Shown in pieces: positions 41,923 to 51,550 of a stretch of 64,000 bases of DNA. How positions within the stretch are numbered: position 1 is the stretch's first letter; each line of letters opens with the position of its first letter. This stretch comes from Vibrio mimicus. Its GTDB lineage: Bacteria > Pseudomonadota > Gammaproteobacteria > Enterobacterales > Vibrionaceae. The stretch is from NCBI RefSeq assembly GCF_019048845.1, contig NZ_CP077426.1, forward strand, positions 2,279,501-2,343,500, given 5' to 3'. Both the position numbers and the translations under genes were made by a program. The notes under the pieces were generated by a model. It searched no databases and was not told the DNA's origin. It worked only from the letters and a program-made list of their open reading frames with translations.

Positions 41923-42585
41923 ATGACAAGAATGGAAAACCAGCTATTGGTGAGACGCCTTGGTAGACAGGACTACACTCCGGTTTGGCAGGCAATGCAT
42001 CAATTCACTGATCAACGTGATTCTACGACACGTGATGAAGTGTGGCTTGTCGAACACAACCCTGTTTTTACCCAAGGGCAAGCCGGCAAAGCTGAGCATC
42101 TCCTCAATACTGGAGATATTCCTGTCGTGCAAAGTGATCGGGGGGGACAAGTGACCTACCATGGCCCCGGTCAGTTAGTGGCATATTTTTTAATTGACCT
42201 ACGACGTAAGCACCTTGGTGTACGAGAGCTCGTCACTCATATTGAAAACATAGTCATTCATACTTTAAAACACTACCAGATTGACTCCGCCGCAAGACCT
42301 GACGCACCAGGTGTTTACGTACAGAATAAAAAAATCTGTTCTCTCGGTCTGCGTATCCGTAAAGGATGCTCTTTCCACGGGCTAGCACTCAATATTCAGA
42401 TGAACCTGGCTCCTTTCTTGCGCATCAATCCTTGCGGTTATGCTGGAATGGAAATGGTTCAATTGAGCGATTTATACAGCTCAATTGGGATGGAACAGGT
42501 TGAACAAACATTAATCCAAGAACTCGTTACCCTACTGGACTACGAGCAAGTCGAATTCAGCACAGAAGCATACAATCATGAGTAA
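41923..42585 (+). CDS. lipB: Octanoyltransferase LipB
   Basis: Transfers octanoate from acyl-carrier protein to lipoyl domains, the first step of lipoate synthesis. 220 residues; motifs [16 protein letters not shown] (about 73-88), the catalytic lysine in [21 protein letters not shown], and the catalytic cysteine in [14 protein letters not shown] 41923 and ATG 41932 are both possible; GGCGG is very near the first, so the second may be the main one. Overlaps lipA by 8 bases. Confidence 0.95.
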   Translation: MTRMENQLLVRRLGRQDYTPVWQAMHQFTDQRDSTTRDEVWLVEHNPVFTQGQAGKAEHLLNTGDIPVVQSDRGGQVTYHGPGQLVAYFLIDLRRKHLGVRELVTHIENIVIHTLKHYQIDSAARPDAPGVYVQNKKICSLGLRIRKGCSFHGLALNIQMNLAPFLRINPCGYAGMEMVQLSDLYSSIGMEQVEQTLIQELVTLLDYEQVEFSTEAYNHE

Positions 42586-43543
42586 ACCAATTCAGATGGA
42601 ACGCGGCGTTAAGTACCGCGATGCCGATAAAATGGCCTTGATTCCGGTAAAAAATATGCCAGCAGAGCAGAAAGAAGTTCTGCGCAAACCAGAATGGATG
42701 AAGATCAAACTTCCAGCCGATAGCCAGCGCATCCAAGACATCAAAGCCGCCATGCGTAAAAACAACCTTCACTCGGTCTGTGAAGAAGCTTCTTGCCCTA
42801 ACTTGGCAGAGTGTTTTAACCACGGCACGGCAACCTTTATGATCTTAGGTGCCATCTGTACTCGTCGTTGCCCGTTCTGTGATGTGGCCCATGGTCGTCC
42901 GAATGCGCCTGAAGCGGAAGAACCGAAGAAGCTCGCACAAACCATTCATGATATGAAGCTCAAGTACGTGGTTATTACCTCGGTTGACCGAGATGACCTA
43001 CGTGATGGTGGCGCGCAACATTTCGCTGACTGTAACCGCGAGATCCGAGCTTTAAATCCGAACATCAGAATCGAAACTCTGGTACCCGATTTCCGTGGCC
43101 GCATGGAAGTAGCGCTAGAAGCTCTGCAAGACAATCCACCCGATGTGTTCAACCATAACTTGGAAACGGCACCGCGCCTGTACCGTAAAGTACGCCCAGG
43201 TGCAAATTACAAGTGGTCTTTAGAACTGCTGCGTCAATTCAAAGAGCAGCACCCAGAGGTGCCAACCAAGTCTGGCTTGATGATGGGCTTAGGCGAAACT
43301 AAAGAAGAAATCGTCGAAGTGCTGAAAGATCTGCGCGCACACGGCGTAACTATGCTAACTCTTGGCCAATATTTGGCTCCAAGCCGTCACCACTTACCGG
43401 TTGAACGTTACGTGCCACCAGCAGAGTTTGATGAGCTGAAAGAGATCGCGCTAGAACTCGGCTTTACTCATGCTGCTTGTGGTCCTTTTGTGCGCTCTTC
43501 TTATCATGCTGACTTGCAAGCCAAAGGTTTAGAAGTTAAATAA
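42578..43543 (+). CDS. lipA: Lipoyl synthase LipA
   Basis: Radical-SAM enzyme that inserts two sulfurs into the octanoyl chain on lipoyl domains. 321 residues with both iron-sulfur signatures: the auxiliary cluster cysteines in [13 protein letters not shown] and the radical-SAM C-x3-C-x2-C in [10 protein letters not shown], plus the RSSYHAD tail that supplies the serine ligand. The 8-base overlap with lipB shows coupling of the two lipoate steps. Confidence 0.97.
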   Translation: MSKPIQMERGVKYRDADKMALIPVKNMPAEQKEVLRKPEWMKIKLPADSQRIQDIKAAMRKNNLHSVCEEASCPNLAECFNHGTATFMILGAICTRRCPFCDVAHGRPNAPEAEEPKKLAQTIHDMKLKYVVITSVDRDDLRDGGAQHFADCNREIRALNPNIRIETLVPDFRGRMEVALEALQDNPPDVFNHNLETAPRLYRKVRPGANYKWSLELLRQFKEQHPEVPTKSGLMMGLGETKEEIVEVLKDLRAHGVTMLTLGQYLAPSRHHLPVERYVPPAEFDELKEIALELGFTHAACGPFVRSSYHADLQAKGLEVK

Positions 43544-43558
43544 ACCCATATACTCCCT

Positions 43559-43590
43559 ATCAAGCCAGCCAATGCGCTGGCTTGATACTT
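43559..43590 (+). terminator. lipA terminator
   Basis: Perfect ATCAAGCCAGC / GCTGGCTTGAT stem with a 6-base loop, 15 bases after lipA; the tail ACTTTAG is only weakly T-rich. Confidence 0.65.
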
Positions 43591-43748
43591 TAGCTGAGAT
43601 GAGATCCTACATCATAATCTCACCATATCGGTTCTTTAACCTTGAATCCTGCGCTTGGGTTCTATAGGCTTACGCTAAGTTTCGATTACTTTTCGCTCAC
43701 AAACTTGAACGCGCTGTTGAGTGAAAACTGACTACAAGGAAAACAATA

Positions 43749-44075
43749 ATGACTCGTATCGGCTTATTCGCTCTTACCGCGGCAGCGCTGTTGGCTGGCT
43801 GTTCATCCAACACCCAGCAAGATAACTACCGCGAAGCGTCTTTTGAACTCTGTAATACCGAAGTAAACATTTACTCAGTCAGTGATGATGGTCAAGTGCG
43901 TATCGTATGTGCCGATGGCGCCAAGTTTGCTCTCAAAACCGAGAAAACACTCGACATCATGCGCGATATCAACGTGGATTACTGTGATGGGGAAGGTCTG
44001 GGTAAATTTACCGAAAGCAACAAGTACTACATGTTCAAGTGCAAATCCGGCACGATGATCAGCGTGAGTAAGTAA
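43749..44075 (+). CDS. Small cysteine-rich lipoprotein of unknown function
   Basis: A 108-residue lipoprotein: signal with lipobox LLAGC (cysteine at residue 18) followed by SSNTQ, predicting the outer membrane. The mature part has four further cysteines (ELCNTE, RIVCADG, VDYCDGE, MFKCKSG), an even number that could form two disulfides, and alternating strand-like segments. I do not recognise the family. AAGGAAAAC precedes the ATG. It has its own terminator and is convergent with glyA. Confidence 0.85.
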   Translation: MTRIGLFALTAAALLAGCSSNTQQDNYREASFELCNTEVNIYSVSDDGQVRIVCADGAKFALKTEKTLDIMRDINVDYCDGEGLGKFTESNKYYMFKCKSGTMISVSK

Positions 44076-44099
44076 GCGGTCACTAAACCATATTCCAAT

Positions 44100-44130
44100 A
44101 AAAAAACCTGCGAATGTCGCAGGTTTTTTT
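44100..44130. terminator. Terminator of the small lipoprotein gene
   Basis: CCTGCGA / TCGCAGG stem (44107-44123) flanked by six A and seven T residues; works in both directions and may also stop glyA transcripts. Confidence 0.88.
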
Positions 44131-44152
44131 ATCACTACTCCCCTTCTAACTA

Positions 44153-44178
44153 AAGTTGCAACCCGTGGGTTGCAACTT
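44153..44178. repeat. 26-base palindrome downstream of glyA
   Basis: AAGTTGCAACCC and GGGTTGCAACTT (44153-44164 and 44167-44178) are exact reverse complements with only GT between them. Neither side has a T run, so it is not a usual terminator; the very short centre suggests a protein-binding site or mRNA-end structure. Confidence 0.65.
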
Positions 44179-44200
44179 CACGTTGTTCAGGTCTGAGTGC

Positions 44201-45451
44201 TTACGCGTACACAGGTAGGCGTTGACAGATCGTCAATACTTTTTGCTTAGTCGCTTCGATAACACCTTGGTCGTTGATGTTGTCTAGAACATCACACATC
44301 CAGTTAGCGAGATCTTTTGCATCTTGCTCAGTGAAACCACGACGAGTGATCGCAGGCGTACCCACACGAATACCAGAAGTCACAAATGGGCTACGTGGAT
44401 CGTTAGGCACTGAGTTCTTGTTCACTGTGATGTTTGCTGCACCGAGTGCCGCATCCGCATCTTTACCTGTGATGTCTTTATCAATCAGATCAACCAAGAA
44501 GAGGTGGTTTTCAGTGCTGTTAGACACGATCTTGTAACCACGCTCTTGGAACTGTGCCACCATCGCCTTCGCATTTTGCACAACACGTGCTTGGTAAGCT
44601 TTGAACTCAGGCTCCATCGCTTCTTTGAAGGCAACCGCTTTAGCCGCAATCACATGCATCAAAGGGCCGCCTTGGCCGCCAGGGAACACCGCTGAGTTCA
44701 GTTTCTTGTACATCTCTTCGCCAGCGTTTGACAGGATCAAACCACCACGTGGGCCAGCCAGAGTTTTGTGCGTAGTCGTAGTCACAACGTGTGCGAAAGG
44801 CACTGGGCTTGGATAAACACCCGCCGCAATCAAACCAGCAACGTGCGCCATATCGACAAATAGGTAAGCACCTACTTTGTCGGCGATTTCACGCATACGT
44901 TTCCAATCAACAATTTGTGAATAGGCAGAGAAACCACCGATGATCATCTTTGGTTTGTGCTCAAAGGCCAACGCTTCCATTTCGTCGTAGTTGATTTGAC
45001 CCGCTTCATCAATGCCGTAAGGGATCACTTTGTAGTGTTTACCAGAGAAGTTTACTGGAGAGCCATGAGTCAAGTGACCACCGTGTGCCAGGCTCATACC
45101 CAGAACGGTATCACCAGGATTAAGCAGTGCCATGTACACTGCGCTGTTGGCTTGAGAGCCTGAGTGAGGCTGAACGTTCGCGTATTCACAGCCAAACAGT
45201 TGGCAAGCACGGTCAATGGCCAGAGCTTCAGCTTTGTCCACGAACTCACAACCACCGTAGTAACGCTTACCTGGGTAACCTTCTGCGTACTTGTTGGTTA
45301 GTTGAGAACCTTGTGCTTGCATTACACGCGGGCTGGTGTAGTTTTCTGAAGCAATAAGTTCAATATGTTCTTCTTGACGAAGCGTCTCTTCCTGAATGGC
45401 AGCGTATAGCTCCGGATCGTAATCGGCGATGTTCATATCACGCTTAAGCAT
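44201..45451 (-). CDS. glyA: Serine hydroxymethyltransferase
   Basis: PLP enzyme interconverting serine and glycine with tetrahydrofolate, the main source of one-carbon units. 416 residues; the PLP lysine is in [14 protein letters not shown], with [15 protein letters not shown] and [11 protein letters not shown] typical of the family. ATG 45451 ([12 protein letters not shown]) follows AGGAGA at good distance; the frame extends 16 codons upstream without homology. A PurR box lies 56-71 bases upstream of this start, so repression by PurR is likely, as in E. coli. Confidence 0.97.
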   Translation of the reverse strand: MLKRDMNIADYDPELYAAIQEETLRQEEHIELIASENYTSPRVMQAQGSQLTNKYAEGYPGKRYYGGCEFVDKAEALAIDRACQLFGCEYANVQPHSGSQANSAVYMALLNPGDTVLGMSLAHGGHLTHGSPVNFSGKHYKVIPYGIDEAGQINYDEMEALAFEHKPKMIIGGFSAYSQIVDWKRMREIADKVGAYLFVDMAHVAGLIAAGVYPSPVPFAHVVTTTTHKTLAGPRGGLILSNAGEEMYKKLNSAVFPGGQGGPLMHVIAAKAVAFKEAMEPEFKAYQARVVQNAKAMVAQFQERGYKIVSNSTENHLFLVDLIDKDITGKDADAALGAANITVNKNSVPNDPRSPFVTSGIRVGTPAITRRGFTEQDAKDLANWMCDVLDNINDQGVIEATKQKVLTICQRLPVYA

Positions 45452-45506
45452 CTGTATCTCCTGACTCAGATTGACTGAAATTGCAAAAAAACCACACAAT
45501 GACTCT

Positions 45507-45522
45507 ACGCAAACGTTTTCGT
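45507..45522 (-). promoter_or_regulatory. PurR operator of glyA
   Basis: ACGCAAACGTTTTCGT matches the enteric PurR consensus ACGCAAACGTTTGCGT at 15 of 16 positions. On the minus strand a -10-like TAGAAT lies upstream at 45546-45541, so the operator would sit just downstream of the transcription start, a repressing position. Confidence 0.8.
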
Positions 45523-45672
45523 CATCACTTTATGGCGCGCATTCTACATAATTTGATCTTTATCATAAAGCCCAAATTCACGAATTTATCATGCAGTTTT
45601 TTCATAACCATGAAGACAGCTTTCATCTTGACGATAGAAATAGCGTCTAAACAACAAAACTGTCAATTTTTT

Positions 45673-45691
45673 GCTTTACACCCTGTAAAGC
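45673..45691. promoter_or_regulatory. Operator-like palindrome upstream of the YitT gene
   Basis: GCTTTACA-CCC-TGTAAAGC is an exact two-fold symmetric 19-mer, about 100 bases before the yitT-type gene in the divergent region with glyA. TTTACA could also serve as a -35 element. I cannot assign a regulator. Confidence 0.5.
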
Positions 45692-45791
45692 GGATGTGAC
45701 ATAGATTTACCTCAATTTTTCCTCCCTAGCTACCGAAAATATCGGCTTTTCATTAACATCCGCGCCATTCTCTTCCTTGATAACCTTATTT

Positions 45792-46388
45792 ATGGAAAAA
45801 CATTCACACAAAGAAGATTGGATCGCGATTCTGACTGGGACATTTCTGGTCGCACAAGGCGTCTATTTTCTACAAGCTGGGCACTTATTGACGGGGGGAA
45901 CCACTGGGTTAGCACTGTTAATGACCCAATTTTTACCACTGACCTTTGGCGTGCTCTATTTTCTCTCTAACTGCCCATTCTACTTGCTCGCTTGGAAACG
46001 TTTTGGAGCCCGTTTTGCATTTAATAGTGCCATTTCAGGTGCTTTAGTCTCGCTATTTGCTGATCATCTCGCGATGTTGATAACGCTTGAGAAAGTGAAT
46101 GTGGTCTATTGCGCGGTAGCCGGTGGGGTATTGATGGGTTTAGGAATGCTGATTTTGTTTCGCCACCGTTCAAGCTTAGGCGGCTTTAACGTGTTGTGTT
46201 TGTTTATTCAGGATAGATTTGGTATCTCGGTAGGTAAAAGCCAAATGACGATTGATGGCTTGATCCTGCTTGCTTCGTTCTTCTTTGTATCACCGTTGAC
46301 GATCGGTCTTTCTATCCTTGGAGCCTTTTTACTCAACCTCGTGTTGGCAATGAATCATAAACCGAGCCGCTATCGCGTCATTTACTGA
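45792..46388 (+). CDS. YitT-family (DUF161) membrane protein
   Basis: A 198-residue inner-membrane protein with five hydrophobic segments (about 12-32, 38-55, 60-80, 95-120, 150-180). The N-terminal GHLLTGGTTGLALLMTQ resembles the glycine-rich signature of the YitT family, whose transport substrate is unknown. The C-terminal DUF2179 domain of long members is absent, so this is the short form. ATG 45792 begins the conserved part; the in-frame TTG five codons earlier is less likely. It is divergent from glyA and convergent with the vps-II genes, with only 28 bases before vpsQ. Confidence 0.85.
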   Translation: MEKHSHKEDWIAILTGTFLVAQGVYFLQAGHLLTGGTTGLALLMTQFLPLTFGVLYFLSNCPFYLLAWKRFGARFAFNSAISGALVSLFADHLAMLITLEKVNVVYCAVAGGVLMGLGMLILFRHRSSLGGFNVLCLFIQDRFGISVGKSQMTIDGLILLASFFFVSPLTIGLSILGAFLLNLVLAMNHKPSRYRVIY

Positions 46389-46416
46389 CGTTATCTTACT
46401 CACAGCGAAGAAGGGC

Positions 46417-46851
46417 TTAACGAGCACTTTTTCGCTTGCGTTGCTTCACACCAGCCAAAAAGGTATTCATTAAACTGGCGAGAGTCACGCCGATGAGGCT
46501 AGCCAAAATATCCATGATAGAAAAAGTGCGCAAAGGCGAAAAAGCCTGCATTCCTTCATCGACAAGGCAGCCAATCGCAATCAATACACCGGTGAGAACG
46601 ACGATTTTATAACTGTGACTGGTGGCTGACAGTACGCGATACAACGCAAGCGTTAACAGCAATGCGAGCAAGCTATGCAAGTGCGTATCACCACCAACCG
46701 CGATTTCCATCCGGTACACATAATCGGCATGAAAGCCCAGAGACTTAAACCAAGAAGCCAGAACGGTAAATAATCCCAGCACACCAAGCAACAACACAGA
46801 AACTGGGCGTTGCTGATAAATTTGGCGACCTATTTTAAGACTGTGTTGCAA
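46417..46851 (-). CDS. vpsQ: VanZ-like membrane protein VpsQ
   Basis: A 144-residue protein with four membrane segments (about 17-35, 55-75, 80-100, 110-130) in VanZ-type order. Last gene of the vps-II run and overlapping vpsP by 22 bases, so translation is coupled. Its part in VPS production is not defined to my knowledge; the assignment rests on position in the cluster and on topology. The end is rich in Lys and Arg (GVKQRKRKSAR). Confidence 0.82.
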   Translation of the reverse strand: MQHSLKIGRQIYQQRPVSVLLLGVLGLFTVLASWFKSLGFHADYVYRMEIAVGGDTHLHSLLALLLTLALYRVLSATSHSYKIVVLTGVLIAIGCLVDEGMQAFSPLRTFSIMDILASLIGVTLASLMNTFLAGVKQRKRKSAR

Positions 46852-47522
46852 ATGCGGATCTCTAATTTAGGCTCACGGCGCGAAGCTAAAGTGCAAGCCA
46901 GTTTAAATTGGTGGGTCGATTTTAGGTAATCAGCCAAAAGGTGTCGACTGTTTTTCCCATTCAGCCCACGCGCCAGATGCTCAATAACGAGCCACTTCTG
47001 CTCACGATTCCAGTAAGACCATTTCGATAGTCCTACTTGTGAAATTGCCATATTCACCGCTGGGGTATATGGCCCGTAATGCGCAGCCATTGCCATGTAT
47101 TCATTCAGCTCTGGGCTTAAGCGTTCACGTTCGGATAGTTGAGCCTCAATCTTTAATAGCTCTGCCCAGCTATCAGGCCACGTAGGTCGCTGTTGAACAC
47201 TTTCGAGATAATACGCTTTCGCTCTCTTCAAAGCATTGTCCTGCGCATCCTCTTTCATTAGGTAGGCTTGCCACTGCCAGACCCTCCCCGCCAAAAAAGT
47301 ATACTGCGGATGAGCTGGATTATGCTCAATGGCCTTTTGGATAGCGAATTGTGCCTCTTCAACAGCTGGCATATGGGCTGGTGTGTCATTCCAAGCCAGT
47401 AGCTCTTTTTCAGCACTCAGAGCGTACAAAGAGGCAATCCCTTGCTGGAAAGCCAGATAGATCACAAGCAGCGCTGATGCGCTAACGCAAGCTCGCCATC
47501 CGGCTTGCCACACACTATTCAC
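46830..47522 (-). CDS. vpsP: VPS accessory protein VpsP
   Basis: A 230-residue protein with one N-terminal membrane helix (about 10-30) and a helical, TPR-like soluble part (EEAQFAIQKAIEHNPAHPQYTFLAGRVW reads like a TPR unit at about 55-82, split here by its length). It overlaps vpsO by 4 bases. Similar proteins accompany exosortase- or Wzc-type polysaccharide systems. The molecular role is unknown; a scaffold for the co-polymerase is a guess from its neighbours. Confidence 0.82.
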   Translation of the reverse strand: MNSVWQAGWRACVSASALLVIYLAFQQGIASLYALSAEKELLAWNDTPAHMPAVEEAQFAIQKAIEHNPAHPQYTFLAGRVWQWQAYLMKEDAQDNALKRAKAYYLESVQQRPTWPDSWAELLKIEAQLSERERLSPELNEYMAMAAHYGPYTPAVNMAISQVGLSKWSYWNREQKWLVIEHLARGLNGKNSRHLLADYLKSTHQFKLACTLASRREPKLEIRICNTVLK

Positions 47523-49741
47523 TCTGTGGCTCCTGGTTTATTTTCTTCACCATAGTAGGCTTGGTAATGGTAGTAACCACTGTAACCTGACGCTTTTTTC
47601 GCATTCAGACGATTGAGAATTACGCCGTCAATTCGAGTCCCTTGTTGAGTGAGCTTTCCAACCACTTCACGCACCACTGGTGTTCGGGTGTGGCTTGCAT
47701 CAATCACCAAGATGACCGAATCCGCATATTGCGCCAACATAAAACTGTCGCTGACCGCAAGGCAAGGTGGCGTATCAATCACAATCCGTTGGTAGCGTGT
47801 CCGCAGATCGGCCAATAGTTCACTGAATGCCGTCGATGACAGCAGCTCCAATGGGTTGGCGGTATAAACTCCAGCAGTGAGAATATCTAACCCCGACTGT
47901 TCATCATGGTAGATGCACTCTTCCAAACGGGTGCCCGTCAATACGTTAGTGACTCCCGGTTGTGAGCCTGCTATCGAGAAACGATGCGCAACCGCAGGTT
48001 TACGTAAATCGCACTCAATCAGCAGGGTTTTTTCCATTTGTGCTAACGATAGTGCCAAGTTAATGCTCGAGGTGGTTTTACCCTCCCCGGGCAAACTTGA
48101 GGTGAGCATGACAACATGCTGCTCTTTATTGACATGGGCAAGCAGATAACTGGTGCGTATAGTTCGTACGGCTTCCGTCAACTCGCGCAGCCCTTCATCA
48201 AAATAGGCTTTGGCATCTAACTTTCCGCGACGCTTACTGATGGCGGGCACGATCCCAAGCAGGCTCAACGCTAACTGTTTCTCCACCTGTTTGATATCGG
48301 CAAACGTATCGGACATCGCATCGGCAATAAAGGCCACTACGCAAGCAAAACCAAACGAGGCAACAAACGCCAACAAAACCAGCAGCTTTTTATTCGGTTT
48401 ACTTGGGACTAAAGGCGGATTGGCTTGATCGGTAAAGCGAGCAATCGTGGTATTAAAGTCCCCCGAAGCACTGGTCTCTTTTTGGCGAGCCAAGAACAGA
48501 TCAAACAGCTCTCGGTTGGTCTGTACCTCACGCTTTAACTCGGAATATTTGGCATTTTTTACCGTCAGAGTCTGAAATTCAGACTTGCGTTGGTTGAACT
48601 CGGTTTGTAACGAGCGTTCCGCTTGCTTAGCGGCTTGTAACTCATTATTGATGCCGTTGAGCAACTGTTTTAATTCTGAGCGTAAGTTTTTGCGCACCGC
48701 TTCCAACTGGGCGGTGGCCGATTTTAGTTTTGGGTGTTTAGGCCCATAACGTTTGGAGAATTCTGAAACTTTGCGCTCCGCATCGACTTCTGCCACCTTT
48801 AAATCCCGAATGGTCGGGTGGTTTGAAATTTCAGGGATGGACGATAACGCCGTTAAATCACTGTCGTTTTTGCTGTAGCTGTTCGCCACTAAATACAGTG
48901 TTTCAGCCGCAACACGTCGATCGCGCGCTTTGTTCATCTGTGAGGTAAGCTCTTCTAATTCTTGAGAAGCCAAGCCCTCTACACCTTGAATATCAACCAA
49001 ACCTTCCGCTTTCAAAAACGCCTGCAGCTCTGCCTCTGATTCACGCAGTTTTTCACGCAATTCTCCCATTCGCGTGTTAAGCCAAGTATTGGCTTTTAAC
49101 TCCACTTCTAGCTTCGCTTCTAGATGGCTGTCCATATACACACGTGCAATTTCATTGGCAATTTGCGCTGCGAGTTTAGGATCTCCCGTGGTGTAGTAAA
49201 TATTGACCAATTGCGTTTTGCGGATTGGGCTAATGTTCATCCCACGTTTAAATTTGAACAAAACCAGCCGACTGTGACGGTACTCTTCTTGTTCCGGATC
49301 CAGCACCACATCTTGCGTCTTAAACGCTTTTAGAAATGGCATCCACTCCAATAGCTGTTGACTGAGCCCAGAGCGTTCATTCGTGCTTGATTCTGGGTCA
49401 AACTCAGGATTACTGGCCAGATCCAAGCGTTTGATGACCTCTTCCGCAATAGTGTCTGACTTAAGGATCTCAATTTGAGTCAGATAGTATTCTTGGCTTT
49501 TGGTATCGAGCCCATAGACCTCTTCTATCGATACCGCTTTCGCCTGTGTCGATTCGATTAAAATCGTTGCTCGGGCGGTGTATTCAGAACGCATCGACAG
49601 CACCACCAGCAAGGTGATCGCCGTGACCATGATAGAAAACAGTAAGATTCGCCACTTATAGTTCAGCAACACATTAAAATACTGACGAATATCCAGCACT
49701 TCTTCCTGAGTGAATTGTTTATCTGTCATCTCGTGTACCAT
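47519..49741 (-). CDS. vpsO: Polysaccharide co-polymerase and tyrosine autokinase VpsO
   Basis: BY-kinase of the Wzc type, 740 residues. N-terminal Wzz domain with first membrane helix (about 32-50), a long periplasmic coiled-coil region (about 190-420), second helix (about 448-468), then the cytosolic kinase with Walker A PGEGKTTSSIN, Walker A' IECDLRKPA and Walker B IVIDTPP. The tail carries a cluster of six tyrosines (YSGYYHYQAYY), the autophosphorylation sites. Phosphorylation cycles of VpsO with a phosphatase control VPS chain length and export in V. cholerae. ATG 49741 has AGGG close by; another ATG lies four codons in. 12 bases after vpsN. Confidence 0.95.
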   Translation of the reverse strand: MVHEMTDKQFTQEEVLDIRQYFNVLLNYKWRILLFSIMVTAITLLVVLSMRSEYTARATILIESTQAKAVSIEEVYGLDTKSQEYYLTQIEILKSDTIAEEVIKRLDLASNPEFDPESSTNERSGLSQQLLEWMPFLKAFKTQDVVLDPEQEEYRHSRLVLFKFKRGMNISPIRKTQLVNIYYTTGDPKLAAQIANEIARVYMDSHLEAKLEVELKANTWLNTRMGELREKLRESEAELQAFLKAEGLVDIQGVEGLASQELEELTSQMNKARDRRVAAETLYLVANSYSKNDSDLTALSSIPEISNHPTIRDLKVAEVDAERKVSEFSKRYGPKHPKLKSATAQLEAVRKNLRSELKQLLNGINNELQAAKQAERSLQTEFNQRKSEFQTLTVKNAKYSELKREVQTNRELFDLFLARQKETSASGDFNTTIARFTDQANPPLVPSKPNKKLLVLLAFVASFGFACVVAFIADAMSDTFADIKQVEKQLALSLLGIVPAISKRRGKLDAKAYFDEGLRELTEAVRTIRTSYLLAHVNKEQHVVMLTSSLPGEGKTTSSINLALSLAQMEKTLLIECDLRKPAVAHRFSIAGSQPGVTNVLTGTRLEECIYHDEQSGLDILTAGVYTANPLELLSSTAFSELLADLRTRYQRIVIDTPPCLAVSDSFMLAQYADSVILVIDASHTRTPVVREVVGKLTQQGTRIDGVILNRLNAKKASGYSGYYHYQAYYGEENKPGATE

Positions 49742-49753
49742 TTCACCCTTGAT

Positions 49754-50278
49754 TTAAAAGAAGCTTTCAGCAACGGTTAAAATGTCACCGGGCTGCAATT
49801 TGCTAAATAAGGTCACTTTGACCGGTTTGGCTTGTGGATCATCACTACTGGAAATCTGCAGGTTGGTTTTCGAGGCACGCTCAGTGAATCCTCCAGCAAT
49901 AGTGATCGCTTGATTCACCGTCAGCCCAGGATAATAAGGGTAACTCCCCGGTTTCATAACCTGGCCATTCACAAAGAAAGGACGATATTCAAGGATGGAA
50001 ACGGATACATTCGGGTTGATCAGATAACCATCTAATAAACCATCATGGATGGCGACTTTCACTTCTTCTAAGGTTTTACCCTTTAAGCGAATTTTGCCAA
50101 GGAATGGATAATCAATCGTACCGTTGTCGCTGACGCGGGTCTCCACCGAGAGTTCGGGTTCATCATAGACTTGAATACGAATTTGATCGCCAACGCCCAA
50201 TCGATAAAAGTCATCATTAGCTATTGCCAAAGACGGTAATAACAACAGACACAACAACAAAGAGAACAAGGACTTCAT
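49754..50278 (-). CDS. vpsN: Polysaccharide export protein VpsN (short OPX type)
   Basis: A 174-residue periplasmic export protein: signal peptide (1-20, ending SLAIA), a Poly_export domain (about 25-100, YRLGVGDQIRIQVYDEPEL), and one SLBB domain (about 105-165). Unlike E. coli Wza it has no lipobox cysteine and no C-terminal helix that would form the outer-membrane pore, so it needs a partner; the barrel protein VpsM, 5 bases upstream, is the obvious one. Acts in VPS export across the periplasm. Confidence 0.93.
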   Translation of the reverse strand: MKSLFSLLLCLLLLPSLAIANDDFYRLGVGDQIRIQVYDEPELSVETRVSDNGTIDYPFLGKIRLKGKTLEEVKVAIHDGLLDGYLINPNVSVSILEYRPFFVNGQVMKPGSYPYYPGLTVNQAITIAGGFTERASKTNLQISSSDDPQAKPVKVTLFSKLQPGDILTVAESFF

Positions 50279-50283
50279 AATGC

Positions 50284-51471
50284 CTACATGACTCCTTGGA
50301 TCGTCAGGTAATACACATTTTGACTATAGCTAAGCGTGTTGATGTTGGAGTCTTTTTTCTCACGGCCTAGCCCAAATTCAAAAGTTAGCCAACGGCGAAA
50401 ATCATAACTGGCACGTAAGCTGGCACTGGTTGTGTCGTCTTGACGAGCAGACTCCGTGTAGTCCTCGCTCAAGCGAGTTAATGCCGCTTCAGTGGCCCAC
50501 TGAGTATCCCAGTTGTGTGACCAATTGACTTGATAGGTTGCCGCATCAATCGCATCCCCATCACCATCAGAATCGGTCGAACGGCGATTCGTAACCAGTT
50601 GTAATGCCGAATAGGAACGAATGAGATAGGTCACATCCATATCCCAAGAGGCGGAGCTGAAATCTCGGCGGCTCGGCGCATCAAAATCCTTCTGCTGATA
50701 ACCCAACTTAATGTTGCCCTGCAGCTTACCCGTTGCATCCCAAGATGTTCCAAGGTAGGCAAAATAATGATCGTTGTCTTTGCTGCTTGAGCCTGGTGCA
50801 ATGGTGTCGTAACGACGAGAGTTAACGATCACTTCGGCAATCAATGATGTACGAGGCAGAGCCTGATAATAAAAGGTTGAGTTAAAGCGCAGCTCATCCC
50901 AGTCCTGATACTGGGTGATGTTACGGTTGTTCTGGTAAGTAAAGTTTTGCCACCCGACATTAGTTTCAATTCGACCTACAGCTTCTGTCGAACCAAAACC
51001 ATACCCTAGATTGAGGGTGTTACTGTCGTATTGGTTATATTCCAAACCTAAGGTTGTGTCGTTGTCACCTCGACCTTCATGTGCCAAAGCTAAGTTGTAC
51101 TGCAAGGCTAAACGATGGCGCGAATTGAGCTCCCAATCACTGGTTAGGTCAAGATAATGATCGGTAAAGTTATCTTGATGGGAGCTAAAATACGTCCCGT
51201 TACGAAGCCGATAACGAAGCTCCGTTTTATTGCCTTGTGGCTCAATTTGCAGAGCAACACCCGGTTCAATAATGGAAAATGCCGAGCTATCAAGCCCCTG
51301 ATCCGCTTTCGCAATATTGTCGTTATAACCCGTTGAAAGATTTAGAAAAGGCACAATAGCAATACCCGATTCGGTTTCAATCGGGTTTGGGGTCGGCTTT
51401 GCCATACCCAAAGGCATATGGCTCGCCACTAGCGTCACTACGCTGGCGTTCAAAAGAGAAGTCAGTTTCAT
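50284..51471 (-). CDS. vpsM: Outer-membrane beta-barrel protein VpsM
   Basis: A 395-residue protein with a signal peptide (about 1-24) and a long series of amphipathic strands rich in Tyr, Asn and Arg, ending in YSQNVYYLTIQGVM, as in capsule-type outer-membrane barrels (the putative beta-barrel porin 2 group). With VpsN it would form the split export channel for VPS. It lies between vpsL and vpsN on the same strand. The role is inferred from topology and cluster position. Confidence 0.88.
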   Translation of the reverse strand: MKLTSLLNASVVTLVASHMPLGMAKPTPNPIETESGIAIVPFLNLSTGYNDNIAKADQGLDSSAFSIIEPGVALQIEPQGNKTELRYRLRNGTYFSSHQDNFTDHYLDLTSDWELNSRHRLALQYNLALAHEGRGDNDTTLGLEYNQYDSNTLNLGYGFGSTEAVGRIETNVGWQNFTYQNNRNITQYQDWDELRFNSTFYYQALPRTSLIAEVIVNSRRYDTIAPGSSSKDNDHYFAYLGTSWDATGKLQGNIKLGYQQKDFDAPSRRDFSSASWDMDVTYLIRSYSALQLVTNRRSTDSDGDGDAIDAATYQVNWSHNWDTQWATEAALTRLSEDYTESARQDDTTSASLRASYDFRRWLTFEFGLGREKKDSNINTLSYSQNVYYLTIQGVM

Positions 51472-51550
51472 CCGTTCTTTTTATCCGTATTTATTTAAAT
51501 CTCTATCCATTCAAGAGTAGCACTCCTCATCAAGAAGGGAGTGCTGTTGC

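Noticed and set aside
45452..45791. Possible glycine riboswitch upstream of glyA
   Set aside because: No tandem aptamer-like helices were seen, and the known V. cholerae glycine riboswitch belongs to another locus. The PurR box explains the regulation better.
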